Assembly (NCBI GenBank): GCA_963751355.1
Contig: CAVVVS010000048.1
Span: 1 to 64,000 of the forward strand
DNA: 64,000 nucleotides
DNA from: CAVVVS01 sp963751355
GTDB lineage: Bacteria; Bacteroidota; Ignavibacteria; Ignavibacteriales; Ignavibacteriaceae
Direction: 5' to 3'
Notes under the pieces: generated by a model
The model's database searches: none
What the model was told of the DNA's origin: nothing
What the model saw: only the letters and a program-made list of their open reading frames with translations
Shown: positions 42,610-51,590 of the stretch, in pieces
Position numbering within the stretch: the first letter of the stretch is position 1
Layout of the letters: the number at the start of each line of letters is the position of its first letter
Program-made: the position numbers and the translations under genes

Positions 42610-45011
42610 AAAGAATTATAAAAGAAGTTGCAGTATTAGGCTCCGGAGTTATGGGCTCCCGTATAGCCGCACATTTTGCCAATATTGGTTGTCAGGTTTT
42701 AATTCTGGACATTGTTCCCAAAGAATTAACCGATGCGGAGAAAAAGGAAGGGCTTTCATTAGATGATAAAAAGGTGAGGAACAGAATCACAAATGACAAT
42801 CTAAAAAATGTTTTGAAAGCTAAGCCGTCTCCAATCTATAAAACGTCATTTTCGACTAGAATTACTACCGGTAATTTTGAAGATGATATGGAAAGTTTGA
42901 AAAATGCAGATTGGATTATTGAAGCCGTAGTTGAAAACCTTAAAATAAAAAAATTAGTGTTTGAAAAAGTTGAAAAATTCCGAAAAGAAGGTTCATTGAT
43001 TACGACAAATACTTCCGGAATCCCGGTCAACTTGATGCTCGATGGAAGAAGCGAAGATTTTCAAAAACACTTTTGCGGCACACATTTTTTTAATCCTCCG
43101 AGATACTTACAATTGTTGGAATTAATTCCTACTGAAAAAACCAGCCGGGAAGTAATCGATTTTCTGCTTTATTACGGGAGCCTTTATTTAGGAAAAACCA
43201 CCGTCCTTTGTAAAGATACGCCTGCGTTTATAGCAAATAGAATTGGTGTCTTCAGTATGATGGCGGTTTTCAAATTAATGAAGGAATTTGAACTATCAAT
43301 TAAAGAAGTAGATACTCTTACCGGACCGTTAACCGGAAAACCGAAATCCGCAACTTTTAGAACTTGCGACGTTGTTGGAATTGATACTCTTGTAAAAGTA
43401 GCAAATAATATTCATGCTGATTGCCCGGATGATGAAGCAAGAGATTTATTTGTTATTCCCGGTTACGTAACGAAATTGGAGGAGAAAAATTGGCTAGGCG
43501 ATAAAACGGGTCAGGGATTTTACAAAAAAATTAAGAAAGATGATGGAACCAAAGAAATCCTTGAATTGGATATCGGCACGCTGGAATATAAGCCTAGCGA
43601 AAAAACAACATTTGCATCCGTGGCTGCTGCCAAACCAATTGAAAATTTACGCGATCGATTAAAAGCACTTCACGCCGCAAAGGATAAAGCTGCCGATTTC
43701 CTGCGCATGCTTTCCTTTAATATTTTTCAATATTCTTCAAACAGAATTCCTGAAATTGCTGATGAAATTTATAAAATTGATGATGCAATGAGAGGCGGTT
43801 TCGGCTGGGAATTGGGACCTTTTGAAACATGGGACGCTCTGGGTGTTGAAAAGATGGTTAAGTTAATGGATGAAGCAAATCTACCGTCTGCTCAATGGGT
43901 AAAAGATATGCTTTCAAAAGGTATAAAATCTTTTTATATCGCAGAAGACGGTAAGAAGAAATATTACGATATAAATTCTTCATCATATAAAGAAATTCCC
44001 GGAAAAGGTGATTTCATTATACTGGATAATTTCCGTTCGAATAAACCTATCTGGCAAAACGTTGGAGCAACACTTCACGATATAGGTGACGGCGTTGTAA
44101 ATCTTGAATTCCAAACAAAGATGAATTCCATCGGTTCGGAAATACTTGATGCCGTAAATAAGTCGATTGAAATAGCTGAAAAAGATTTTACCGGGTTAGT
44201 GATCGGCAACAACGGTCAAAATTTTTCGGCAGGTGCAAATTTAGCGATGATGTTAATGCTTGCAGTTGAGCAGGAATTCGATGAAATAGATCTGGCAGTA
44301 AGAACTTTTCAGAATACAACGATGCATGTGCGCTATTCAAATGTTCCGGTGGTTGTTGCACCGCATTCACTTACGTTGGGAGGCGGCTGCGAAATTTGTT
44401 TGCACGCAGATAAAGTTCAAGCTTCTGCTGAGACTTATATCGGGTTGGTGGAGGTTGGTGTGGGGATTATTCCCGCTGGCGGTGGCACCAAAGAAATGAC
44501 TTTACGTGCTTCCGACAGTTACAGGGAAGGCGAAGTAGAAATGCCTGAGCTTCAATGGAGGTTTATGAATATTGCAACGGCAAAAGTTGCTACTTCTGCA
44601 TACGAAGCTTTGGATATGCAAATATTCAAACCCGGTCGAGACGGAATTACAATTAATCCTAATAGGGTAATTTATGAAGCTAAGCAAGCAGTATTAAAAC
44701 TAGCTGAAGAAGGATATACTAAACCGATCTCACGAAATAATATAAAAGTTCTTGGAAGAGAAGCTTTGGCTACCTTGTTACTAGGCGCGTATTCCTTTCG
44801 AAAGGCAAATTATATTTCCGATCATGATAAAAAGATTGCAGAGAAATTGGCGTTTGTTATGTCCGGCGGAGATCTTACCCAAGGTACTCTTGTTTCCGAA
44901 CAATATCTACTTGATCTGGAAAGAGAAGCCTTTTTGAGCCTTATAGGAGAAAAGAAAACAATGGAAAGGATTCAGCATATTCTGAATACCGGAAGACCAT
45001 TGAGAAATTAG
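42606..45011 (+). CDS. fadN: 3-hydroxyacyl-CoA dehydrogenase / enoyl-CoA hydratase, FadN type
   Basis: Bifunctional beta-oxidation enzyme of 801 residues with the Bacillus FadN domain order. An NAD-binding dehydrogenase comes first (VAVLGSGVMGSRIAAHFA, then THFFNPPRYLQLLE), followed by the HCDH C-terminal domains. The enoyl-CoA hydratase/isomerase domain is at about 480-690 (NGQNFSAGANLAMM, LGGGCEICLHADKV). This order is the reverse of E. coli FadB. It forms an operon with the acyl-CoA ligase upstream and fadA and fadE downstream. Confidence 0.92.
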   Translation: MKRIIKEVAVLGSGVMGSRIAAHFANIGCQVLILDIVPKELTDAEKKEGLSLDDKKVRNRITNDNLKNVLKAKPSPIYKTSFSTRITTGNFEDDMESLKNADWIIEAVVENLKIKKLVFEKVEKFRKEGSLITTNTSGIPVNLMLDGRSEDFQKHFCGTHFFNPPRYLQLLELIPTEKTSREVIDFLLYYGSLYLGKTTVLCKDTPAFIANRIGVFSMMAVFKLMKEFELSIKEVDTLTGPLTGKPKSATFRTCDVVGIDTLVKVANNIHADCPDDEARDLFVIPGYVTKLEEKNWLGDKTGQGFYKKIKKDDGTKEILELDIGTLEYKPSEKTTFASVAAAKPIENLRDRLKALHAAKDKAADFLRMLSFNIFQYSSNRIPEIADEIYKIDDAMRGGFGWELGPFETWDALGVEKMVKLMDEANLPSAQWVKDMLSKGIKSFYIAEDGKKKYYDINSSSYKEIPGKGDFIILDNFRSNKPIWQNVGATLHDIGDGVVNLEFQTKMNSIGSEILDAVNKSIEIAEKDFTGLVIGNNGQNFSAGANLAMMLMLAVEQEFDEIDLAVRTFQNTTMHVRYSNVPVVVAPHSLTLGGGCEICLHADKVQASAETYIGLVEVGVGIIPAGGGTKEMTLRASDSYREGEVEMPELQWRFMNIATAKVATSAYEALDMQIFKPGRDGITINPNRVIYEAKQAVLKLAEEGYTKPISRNNIKVLGREALATLLLGAYSFRKANYISDHDKKIAEKLAFVMSGGDLTQGTLVSEQYLLDLEREAFLSLIGEKKTMERIQHILNTGRPLRN

Positions 45012-45029
45012 TTAGTAATTAACAAATTA

Positions 45030-45063
45030 CCGCTCACTTGTAATGAATATTTGAAGTGAGCGG
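45030..45063. terminator. Hairpin between fadN and fadA
   Basis: CCGCTCACTT (45030-45039) pairs perfectly with AAGTGAGCGG (45054-45063) around a 14-base loop, followed by CACTAAAAATTTTTAAT. It lies 18 bases after the fadN stop and 37 before fadA. It may attenuate or process the transcript so that fadA and fadE are expressed at a different level. Confidence 0.6.
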
Positions 45064-45100
45064 CACTAAAAATTTTTAATAATAAAATTGAAGTATTATC

Positions 45101-46276
45101 ATGAGAGAAGCATATATAGTAGCAGGTTACAGATCAGCAGTAGGGAAAGCTAAAAAGGGAGGTTTCCGCTTTTTTAGATCCGATGATCTCGCCGCAGAAG
45201 TTATTAAACATTTATTGAAATCGGTTCCGCAATTGGATCCTGGTAGAGTTGATGATTTAATTGTCGGCAATGCAGTTCCTGAAGCAGAACAAGGACTTCA
45301 GATGGGAAGAATGATTGCTCTGCAATGTTTACCGATGGAAGTTCCCGGTTCAACGGTTAACAGGTATTGTGCATCCGGTGTTGACACAATTGCGACCGCT
45401 GTTGCAAGAATAAGTTCAGGTATGGCTGACTGTATTATTGCCGGAGGAACGGAATCTATGTCAATGGTTCCGGTAACAGGTTGGAAGCTTTCACCGAATT
45501 ATAAATTTGCTGTTGAGCATCCGGAATATTATCTCGGTATGGGATTAACCGCGGAAGAAATTGCCAGGGATTATAAAATATCGCGTGAAGATCAGGATGA
45601 ATTTTCTTATAACTCTCACATGAAGGCAATCAATGCAATTAAAAACGGATATTTTAAGGAGCAAATCGTTCCCATCGAAGTCGAAGAAACCTACCTCGAC
45701 AACGGAAAAAGAAAAGTAAGAAAATATACGGTTGATACTGATGAAGGTCCAAGGCCGGATACTTCAATTGAAGCACTTGCAAAATTAAAACCGGTCTTTG
45801 CCGCTAACGGGACGGTTACAGCGGGAAATTCATCTCAAACATCCGACGGTGCTGCTTTTGTTATTGTTATGTCGGAAGAGATGGTGAAAGAATTAAATTT
45901 AAAACCAATTGCAAGATTAGTTTCATATGCATTAGCTGGAGTCGATCCGAGAATAATGGGAATAGGACCTGTTGAAGCGGTCCCTAAAGCTTTGAAAAAA
46001 GCAAATATGAAATTAGACGACTTGGATTTAATTGAGTTAAACGAAGCATTCGCCGCACAGTCGTTAGCTGTAGTTAGAGAACTTGGGTTAAATCAAGAAA
46101 TTTTAAATGTAAACGGTGGAGCTATTGCTTTGGGGCATCCGCTGGGCTGTACCGGCGCCAAGTTGACTGTCCAAATATTAAATGAGTTAAAAAGAAGAGA
46201 TAAGAAGTTCGGAATGGTGACTGCTTGCGTAGGCGGCGGTCAAGGTGTTGCAGCGGTTTACGAACTTCTAAATTAA
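45101..46276 (+). CDS. fadA: Acetyl-CoA C-acyltransferase (thiolase)
   Basis: The last beta-oxidation step, releasing acetyl-CoA. 391 residues with the nucleophile Cys in NRYCASGVDTIATA, His in NGGAIALGHPLGCTG, and the second Cys in TACVGGGQG. Length and motifs are of the degradative thiolase I type. It is between fadN and fadE, the same order as the Bacillus subtilis fadNAE operon. Confidence 0.93.
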   Translation: MREAYIVAGYRSAVGKAKKGGFRFFRSDDLAAEVIKHLLKSVPQLDPGRVDDLIVGNAVPEAEQGLQMGRMIALQCLPMEVPGSTVNRYCASGVDTIATAVARISSGMADCIIAGGTESMSMVPVTGWKLSPNYKFAVEHPEYYLGMGLTAEEIARDYKISREDQDEFSYNSHMKAINAIKNGYFKEQIVPIEVEETYLDNGKRKVRKYTVDTDEGPRPDTSIEALAKLKPVFAANGTVTAGNSSQTSDGAAFVIVMSEEMVKELNLKPIARLVSYALAGVDPRIMGIGPVEAVPKALKKANMKLDDLDLIELNEAFAAQSLAVVRELGLNQEILNVNGGAIALGHPLGCTGAKLTVQILNELKRRDKKFGMVTACVGGGQGVAAVYELLN

Positions 46277-46317
46277 TTAGTTTTGATTTTAATAATTGAA
46301 AAAGAGGTGTAAAAATC

Positions 46318-48111
46318 ATGGCTGAAGAAACAATAAAATTGAAAGTTCCAAAAGGAGGAGAATTTCTGATAAAAGAAACTGATCCCCAGCTCGTGTTTAT
46401 ACCTGAGGAAAAAAATGAAGAACAAAAAATGATGTCGGAAGCAGCCAGGGAATTTGTTGAAAAAGAGATTTTACCTAAGGTAGATGCAATCGATCATCAA
46501 GAAGAAGGCTTAACCGTTAAACTTCTTGAGAAAGCCGGGGAAATAGGTCTGTTGGGAACCGCAATTCCCGAAGAGTTCGGTGGGCTCGGAGAAGATTTTA
46601 ATACTAATACGTTTCTTTCAATGGAAATGGGTGCGAGCCATTCATTCGGTGTTTCATATGCGGCTCATACGGGGATCGGAACTTTGCCGATATTATATTA
46701 CGGGACTGAAGAGCAGAAGAAAAAATATCTTCCGAAGTTTGCTTCAGGTGAATGGAAATCAGCTTATTGCTTAACGGAACCAACTTCCGGCTCGGATGCG
46801 TTATCTGCAAAGACTACGGCAAAATTATCTGAAGATGGTAATTATTATATCCTGAACGGACAAAAAATGTGGATTACCAACGGTGGATTTGCAGATATAT
46901 TGATTACCTTTGCTCAAGTTGACGGCGATAAATTTACCTGCTTCATAATCGATACAACTTCGGAAGGTTTTACCCGCGGTAAAGAAGAAGACAAGATGGG
47001 TATAAAAGGTTCTTCAACACGTGCTTTATTCTTAGATAACGTAAAAGTTCCGAAAGCAAATATCTTGGGTGATATAGGCAAGGGTCATTATATAGCTTTC
47101 AATATATTGAATATCGGTAGATTTAAATTATGTGCGATGACAACAGGCGGTGCAAAAAAAATTATGACAAATGCTCTTAATTATGCGAATGAAAGAAAGC
47201 AATTCGGCAGATTTATTTCAAGTTTCGGTGCTATTAAACATAAATTAGCCGAGCAAGCTATAAGAATTTTTGCTTCGGAATCGGCTGCTTTCAGAACCAG
47301 CGGATTGATTAATGATCAGGTGAAAGAATTATTAGAAGCAGGTTTACCGTATAATGAAGCAGTAGTAAAATCTGCCGAAGAATATGCGATTGAATCAGCC
47401 ATGTTAAAAGTATTTGGTTCTGAAATGCTCGATTATGTTGTTGATGAGACAGTACAAATATTCGGCGGCTATGGATATTCCGAAGAATATCCCGCGGCAA
47501 GAGCCTATCGAGATTCAAGGATAAACAGAATCTTCGAGGGTACGAATGAAATCAACCGCTTATTAACAGTTGATATGCTGATAAAACGTTCAATGAAAGG
47601 CAGACTCGATTTGATGGGCCCCGCAATGGCGATTCAAAAAGATTTATTATCGATACCAGAGTTTGGAGAAAAGCCGGATGGATTATTAGCTAAAGAACTT
47701 GACGCAATTAAAAATGCAAAGAAAGCTATATTAATGATTGCCGGATCTGCTGTGCAAAAGTTTATGCAAAAGTTAGCCGATGAGCAGGAAATAATTATGA
47801 ATGTTACCGATATGCTGATAGAAGTTTTCAGTTCCGAATCGGTTATACTTCGAACTTTGAAGCTTTCAAGCTTGAAAAGCGAAGAAGAAATTTTACCTTT
47901 TGTAGAAATGACGCAGGTTTATGTTAGTGATTCTATTGAGCGAATTAATCTTTACGGTAAACATGCAATTTCAGCATATGCCGAGGGCGATGAACTGAAA
48001 ATGTTGATGCTGGGGCTAAAACGTTATACAAAACTTGATTCCGTAAATACTACAAAACTTAGAAGAAATATCGCAGATAGATTAATCGAGGCTAATAAGT
48101 ATTGTTTTTAA
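46318..48111 (+). CDS. fadE: Acyl-CoA dehydrogenase, FadE (Bacillus type)
   Basis: FAD enzyme for the first beta-oxidation step. 597 residues with the acyl-CoA dehydrogenase domains (LTEPTSGSDALSAKT, MWITNGGFADI, QIFGGYGYSEEYPAARAYRD, RINRIFEGTNEINR) and an extra C-terminal helical domain, as in Bacillus FadE and VLCAD. AGAGGTG lies 9 bases before the ATG. A strong hairpin at 48126 closes the operon. Confidence 0.93.
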   Translation: MAEETIKLKVPKGGEFLIKETDPQLVFIPEEKNEEQKMMSEAAREFVEKEILPKVDAIDHQEEGLTVKLLEKAGEIGLLGTAIPEEFGGLGEDFNTNTFLSMEMGASHSFGVSYAAHTGIGTLPILYYGTEEQKKKYLPKFASGEWKSAYCLTEPTSGSDALSAKTTAKLSEDGNYYILNGQKMWITNGGFADILITFAQVDGDKFTCFIIDTTSEGFTRGKEEDKMGIKGSSTRALFLDNVKVPKANILGDIGKGHYIAFNILNIGRFKLCAMTTGGAKKIMTNALNYANERKQFGRFISSFGAIKHKLAEQAIRIFASESAAFRTSGLINDQVKELLEAGLPYNEAVVKSAEEYAIESAMLKVFGSEMLDYVVDETVQIFGGYGYSEEYPAARAYRDSRINRIFEGTNEINRLLTVDMLIKRSMKGRLDLMGPAMAIQKDLLSIPEFGEKPDGLLAKELDAIKNAKKAILMIAGSAVQKFMQKLADEQEIIMNVTDMLIEVFSSESVILRTLKLSSLKSEEEILPFVEMTQVYVSDSIERINLYGKHAISAYAEGDELKMLMLGLKRYTKLDSVNTTKLRRNIADRLIEANKYCF

Positions 48112-48125
48112 AAATGTAAACATTC

Positions 48126-48174
48126 AACCACCCCTTTATTCGTTTTGCACTAAGAGGTAGAAACGGGGGTGGTT
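48126..48174 (+). terminator. Intrinsic terminator of the fad operon
   Basis: AACCACCCC (48126-48134) pairs perfectly with GGGGTGGTT (48166-48174), and an inner CGTTT/AAACG pair strengthens the stem. It begins 14 bases after the fadE stop and is followed by TATTAATTTT. Confidence 0.82.
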
Positions 48175-48216
48175 TATTAATTTTAAATTCATGCTAATCA
48201 ATTAAGGAATAATTTC

Positions 48217-49104
48217 ATGCCGGAAAATATTTATACTAAACCAATGTTGAGAGAGGGATCTCTTGAGGGAAAGGTAATGCTTATAACAGGGGGGGGAACC
48301 GGGCTCGGGAAAGCTATGGGAAAATATTTTGCCGAGTTAGGTGCAAATTTAGTAATTGCCAGTAGAAAGTTGGAAGTACTTGAAAATACCGCAAAAGAAA
48401 TTGAAGAACTTACAGGTAAAACAGTTTTACCTGTTAAATGTGATGTCACTAATTATAATGAAGTTGAAAATTTATTGAAGGTTTCAATTGATAAGTTCGG
48501 TAAAGTTGATTCACTGGTAAATAATGCCGCAGGTAATTTTATCAGTCCTACCGAAAGATTATCGCATCGTGCTTTTGATATCATAGTTAATATTGTACTG
48601 AAAGGCTCTTACTATTGTACATTAGCTTGTGGAAAACATTGGATAGAGAAAAAACAAAAAGCGAGTGTCCTTAATATAGTAACAACATATGCATGGACGG
48701 GCTCGGGGTATGTTGTCCCGTCTGCGGTGGCGAAAGCGGGAGTTTTAGCGCTTACCCGCTCGCTTGCCGTCGAGTGGGCAAAATACGGAATCAGATTTAA
48801 TGCAATTGCTCCGGGACTTTTTCCGACAAAAGGTGCCTGGGAAAGATTACTTCCCGGAAATTTAAAAGATAAGTTTGACCTTAAGAAAAAGGTACCTTTA
48901 AACAGAAGCGGAGAACATCAGGAACTTGCAAACCTGGCAGCTTATCTCGTTTCCGATTTTTCATCTTTTGTTAACGGTGAAGTTGTTACGATAGACGGAG
49001 GTGAGTGGTTAAAAGGTGCCGGTCAGTTTAATATGCTGGAAGCTATCCCTTCCGAAATGTGGGATGAGATTGAGAAAGCGGTTAGGGGTGTAAAAGGAAG
49101 TTAA
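48217..49104 (+). CDS. 2,4-dienoyl-CoA reductase (SDR family)
   Basis: Short-chain dehydrogenase of 295 residues. The cofactor site is LITGGGTGLGKAMGKY, followed by VNNAAGNFISP. In place of the usual YxxxK the motif is VVPSAVAKAGVLALTRSLAVEW (parts VVPSAVAKAGV and SLAVEW). The Ser-in-place-of-Tyr motif with AKAGV is that of mitochondrial DECR1-type 2,4-dienoyl-CoA reductases, needed to oxidise unsaturated fatty acids. It follows the fad operon after a terminator, so it is probably transcribed separately or by read-through. Confidence 0.85.
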   Translation: MPENIYTKPMLREGSLEGKVMLITGGGTGLGKAMGKYFAELGANLVIASRKLEVLENTAKEIEELTGKTVLPVKCDVTNYNEVENLLKVSIDKFGKVDSLVNNAAGNFISPTERLSHRAFDIIVNIVLKGSYYCTLACGKHWIEKKQKASVLNIVTTYAWTGSGYVVPSAVAKAGVLALTRSLAVEWAKYGIRFNAIAPGLFPTKGAWERLLPGNLKDKFDLKKKVPLNRSGEHQELANLAAYLVSDFSSFVNGEVVTIDGGEWLKGAGQFNMLEAIPSEMWDEIEKAVRGVKGS

Positions 49105-49201
49105 TATTGTTTTAACAATAGAACGCTGATGACGCTGAAAGTTATGATCAACACCGATTTTGAAGTCTTTGTACTATGTGCGTCAAAAAGGAAAATCAAT
49201 T

Positions 49202-49663
49202 GTGAAATCGACTAAGAATAAAAATCTATTTAAACATACTTATGACGTAATAGTAAAATTTGAAGAAGTTGATATGCTTCATATTGTGAATAATGCCGTT
49301 TACTTTAATTACTTTGAACAAGCCAGAATTAAATACGCGAAAGATTTAGGAGTAATTCCCAAAGCAGGTATTGCATTAAACGGTACTGCCTTTTATATGG
49401 CACGGAACGAAATTAATTATTTAAGAGTTGCTACATTTGAAGATAAATTAAGAATTTACACGAGAGTTTCTTATATTAAGCATAGCAGCTTCGGTTTTGA
49501 ACACATTATTGAGAATATCGATTCAAATAAAATAATTGCAGAAGGAGCAGGAGTTTTAGTGCATGTTAACCCGGTTTCCAAAGAATCAGTTCCCCTCCCT
49601 GACGAATTTTATGATAAAATTCTCCTGTTTGAAACAGAAGTCGATATCCTGAAAAGCGAATAA
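49202..49663 (+). CDS. Acyl-CoA thioesterase (4HBT hotdog fold)
   Basis: About 153 residues from the GTG at 49202, which has AAAAGGAAAA about 7 bases upstream; a TTG at 49160 would lengthen it by 14 residues. Motifs are VKFEEVDMLHIVNNAVYFNYFEQAR (parts EEVDMLHIVNN and YFNYFEQARI), the active-site region of YbgC-like thioesterases. It is next to the dienoyl-CoA reductase and matches the thioesterase at 38597 in fold, not in close sequence. Confidence 0.85.
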   Translation: MKSTKNKNLFKHTYDVIVKFEEVDMLHIVNNAVYFNYFEQARIKYAKDLGVIPKAGIALNGTAFYMARNEINYLRVATFEDKLRIYTRVSYIKHSSFGFEHIIENIDSNKIIAEGAGVLVHVNPVSKESVPLPDEFYDKILLFETEVDILKSE

Positions 49664-49692
49664 AATTTATCCAAAATAAACGAGGTATCGCT

Positions 49693-50382
49693 ATGCGCCA
49701 AATCGTATTCGACATAGAAACTTGTTCAGTCCCTTTCGAATCGTTATCCGATAGCCAGCAGGAATACCTGCTTAGGTATGCCGAAAAGGAGAAAGATGAA
49801 GAAACTAGAGAAGAAAAAATTGATGAGGCAATTCGATATCTCAGTTTATATCCGTATACTGCTAAAGTAATTGCCATCGGCTTATACGACGTTAATAAAG
49901 AAAAATCGTTCGTTTATTATGAAAGCGAAAAAGAAGAAGAATGGAGCTCAGAGGATAAAAATATTCAATATAAAGGTCTCCCTGAAATTGAGATGCTGAA
50001 GTCTTTCTGGCGGATAGTTGAAGTTACCGATCAGTTTATAACTTTTAACGGTAGAAATTTCGATGCGCCGTTTTTAATGATGAGATCAGCTATGCATAAA
50101 ATCAAGCCTGCCAAAAATTTAATAACCAACCGGTATGATACTTCTCTACACATCGATTTATTAGAACAATTGACCTACTACGGTTTAACCAGAAAATTCA
50201 ACCTCGATTTTTATTGCCATTCGTTTGGAATAAAGTCTCCTAAATCAAAAGAAATATCCGGCATGGAAGTCAAAAATTTATATGAAGCAGGAAGAATAAA
50301 AGATATTGCAGTGTATTGCGGTGATGATATTTACGCAACTTATCAATTATTCAAAATTTGGGATGAGTATCTTCATTTTTGA
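49693..50382 (+). CDS. 3'-5' exonuclease, PolB-like domain
   Basis: A 229-residue DnaQ-fold exonuclease of the stand-alone PolB-exonuclease-like type. Catalytic acidic residues are seen in VFDIETCSVP (Exo I), FNGRNFDAPFLMMRS (Exo II), and YCGDDIYATYQLFKIW (Exo III, YxxxD-like). The role is probably DNA repair or RNA/DNA processing. GAGGT lies 6 bases before the ATG. No operon partner is clear. Confidence 0.82.
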   Translation: MRQIVFDIETCSVPFESLSDSQQEYLLRYAEKEKDEETREEKIDEAIRYLSLYPYTAKVIAIGLYDVNKEKSFVYYESEKEEEWSSEDKNIQYKGLPEIEMLKSFWRIVEVTDQFITFNGRNFDAPFLMMRSAMHKIKPAKNLITNRYDTSLHIDLLEQLTYYGLTRKFNLDFYCHSFGIKSPKSKEISGMEVKNLYEAGRIKDIAVYCGDDIYATYQLFKIWDEYLHF

Positions 50383-50588
50383 TTGTCCAAAATTTGACTA
50401 CAAAATAATTGACTGCATTTTTTTCAATTTTAGAATCCTTGTTAATGTAATTGGTTTTATTTTTAGCAATCCAATTATTACAGCTAAAGAATACAAAAGG
50501 GTATTTTTTATATGGCAGAAATCGGCAAACGATTACAAAACCGTTTTATTACTCGGAGTATCCTTCATGAAAGGAATAAACAACACGA

Positions 50589-51284
50589 TTAATGTTTCGA
50601 ATCAATTTTATCAAGCAATTGAAACATCAACCGATTATTTTCATTCAGTAGATAGAGTTTATTTAAAATTTCTTCTTCTGACTGAACAAATTTACTTTTA
50701 ACAAGCTCTTTTCTTCCCCTTTTAATGAGTTCTTTAAACGAATCATCAGTAAACTCCATGTGAAATTGAAGTCCGATAACATTTTGCTTGTAAATAAATG
50801 CCTGATTTTTGCACCCATCACTTTCGAGCAAATGTTCGGTATTATGAGGTATTTCAAATGTATCACCGTGCCAGTGCATAACAATTTGTTGATCAGCAAA
50901 AAAATCAAAGGTATTATTTTTCATCTTCTCTTTAATAGATTTAACTGGAAACCATCCGATTTCCTTATAAGCGTTTCTTTTTACTTTTGCTCCCATCGAA
51001 TCTGCGATAAGTTGTGAACCCAAGCAAATTCCCAGTACAACTTTATTAAGTGCTATAGCTTTTTGAATAAATAGCTTTTCTTCTTTTAACCACGGAAATC
51101 TATCTTCATCATATATTCCCATTGGACCGCCCATAATAATCAACCAATCGATATGGGAAATATCCGGTAATGAATAATTTTCAAAAAACTTAGTAATGGA
51201 TAAAGTATATCCCCTCCTTTTTATCCATGAATCGATGCAGCCCGTTCCCTCATAAGGGACATGCTGAAAAAAATGTATTCTCAT
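50589..51284 (-). CDS. Class I glutamine amidotransferase-like protein
   Basis: A 231-residue stand-alone GATase domain with the nucleophile Cys in GICLGSQLIAD and the His-x-Glu in LQFHMEFT. Such proteins resemble the GMP synthase-like amidotransferase YfeJ/GuaA-N group; a synthase partner is not nearby and the acceptor is unknown. Its start lies 3 bases after a 32-codon VOC-family remnant, whose 3' end supplies the GGAGAT ribosome binding site, so translation is probably coupled. Confidence 0.85.
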   Translation of the reverse strand: MRIHFFQHVPYEGTGCIDSWIKRRGYTLSITKFFENYSLPDISHIDWLIIMGGPMGIYDEDRFPWLKEEKLFIQKAIALNKVVLGICLGSQLIADSMGAKVKRNAYKEIGWFPVKSIKEKMKNNTFDFFADQQIVMHWHGDTFEIPHNTEHLLESDGCKNQAFIYKQNVIGLQFHMEFTDDSFKELIKRGRKELVKSKFVQSEEEILNKLYLLNENNRLMFQLLDKIDSKH

Positions 51285-51287
51285 TTT

Positions 51288-51386
51288 TTATCTCCTGGAA
51301 TGAAGGGCAATTTTATTTCCTTCAGTATCAATGAAAGTCGCATAATCTAACACAGGAATTTCAAACCAGTTAATCATACTCTCCAT
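51288..51386 (-). pseudogene. Remnant of a VOC (glyoxalase/bleomycin-resistance) family gene
   Basis: A 32-codon frame reads MESMINWFEIPVLD joined to YATFIDTEGNKIALHSRR. The first half is the N-terminal strand of a VOC-family protein (INWFEIPV) and the second half is its C-terminal strand (FIDTEGNKIALHS). The normal 85 or so residues between them are missing. This is an in-frame internal deletion that keeps start, stop and the downstream ribosome binding site for the amidotransferase gene. Confidence 0.72.
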
Positions 51387-51590
51387 AAAACGATACACCT
51401 TATTTAGTTAAATACAATAGTCAATTTTGCAGCATAAAGATATGCTTCTAAGCGGGCAGGTTCCTAAATATCTAACATAATTAATGAAAACTATGTTGTC
51501 AATATTATTTTAAACCCTTCTTTGCTTTTAATGAAAATGTTATATTTACTATTATTTTTTTAACTATTTAGATAAGGACGGCTCAAATAA

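Noticed and set aside
50513..50593. 26-codon plus-strand frame in the gap after the exonuclease
   Set aside because: No ribosome binding site, no recognisable motif, and it overlaps the end of the amidotransferase gene on the other strand.
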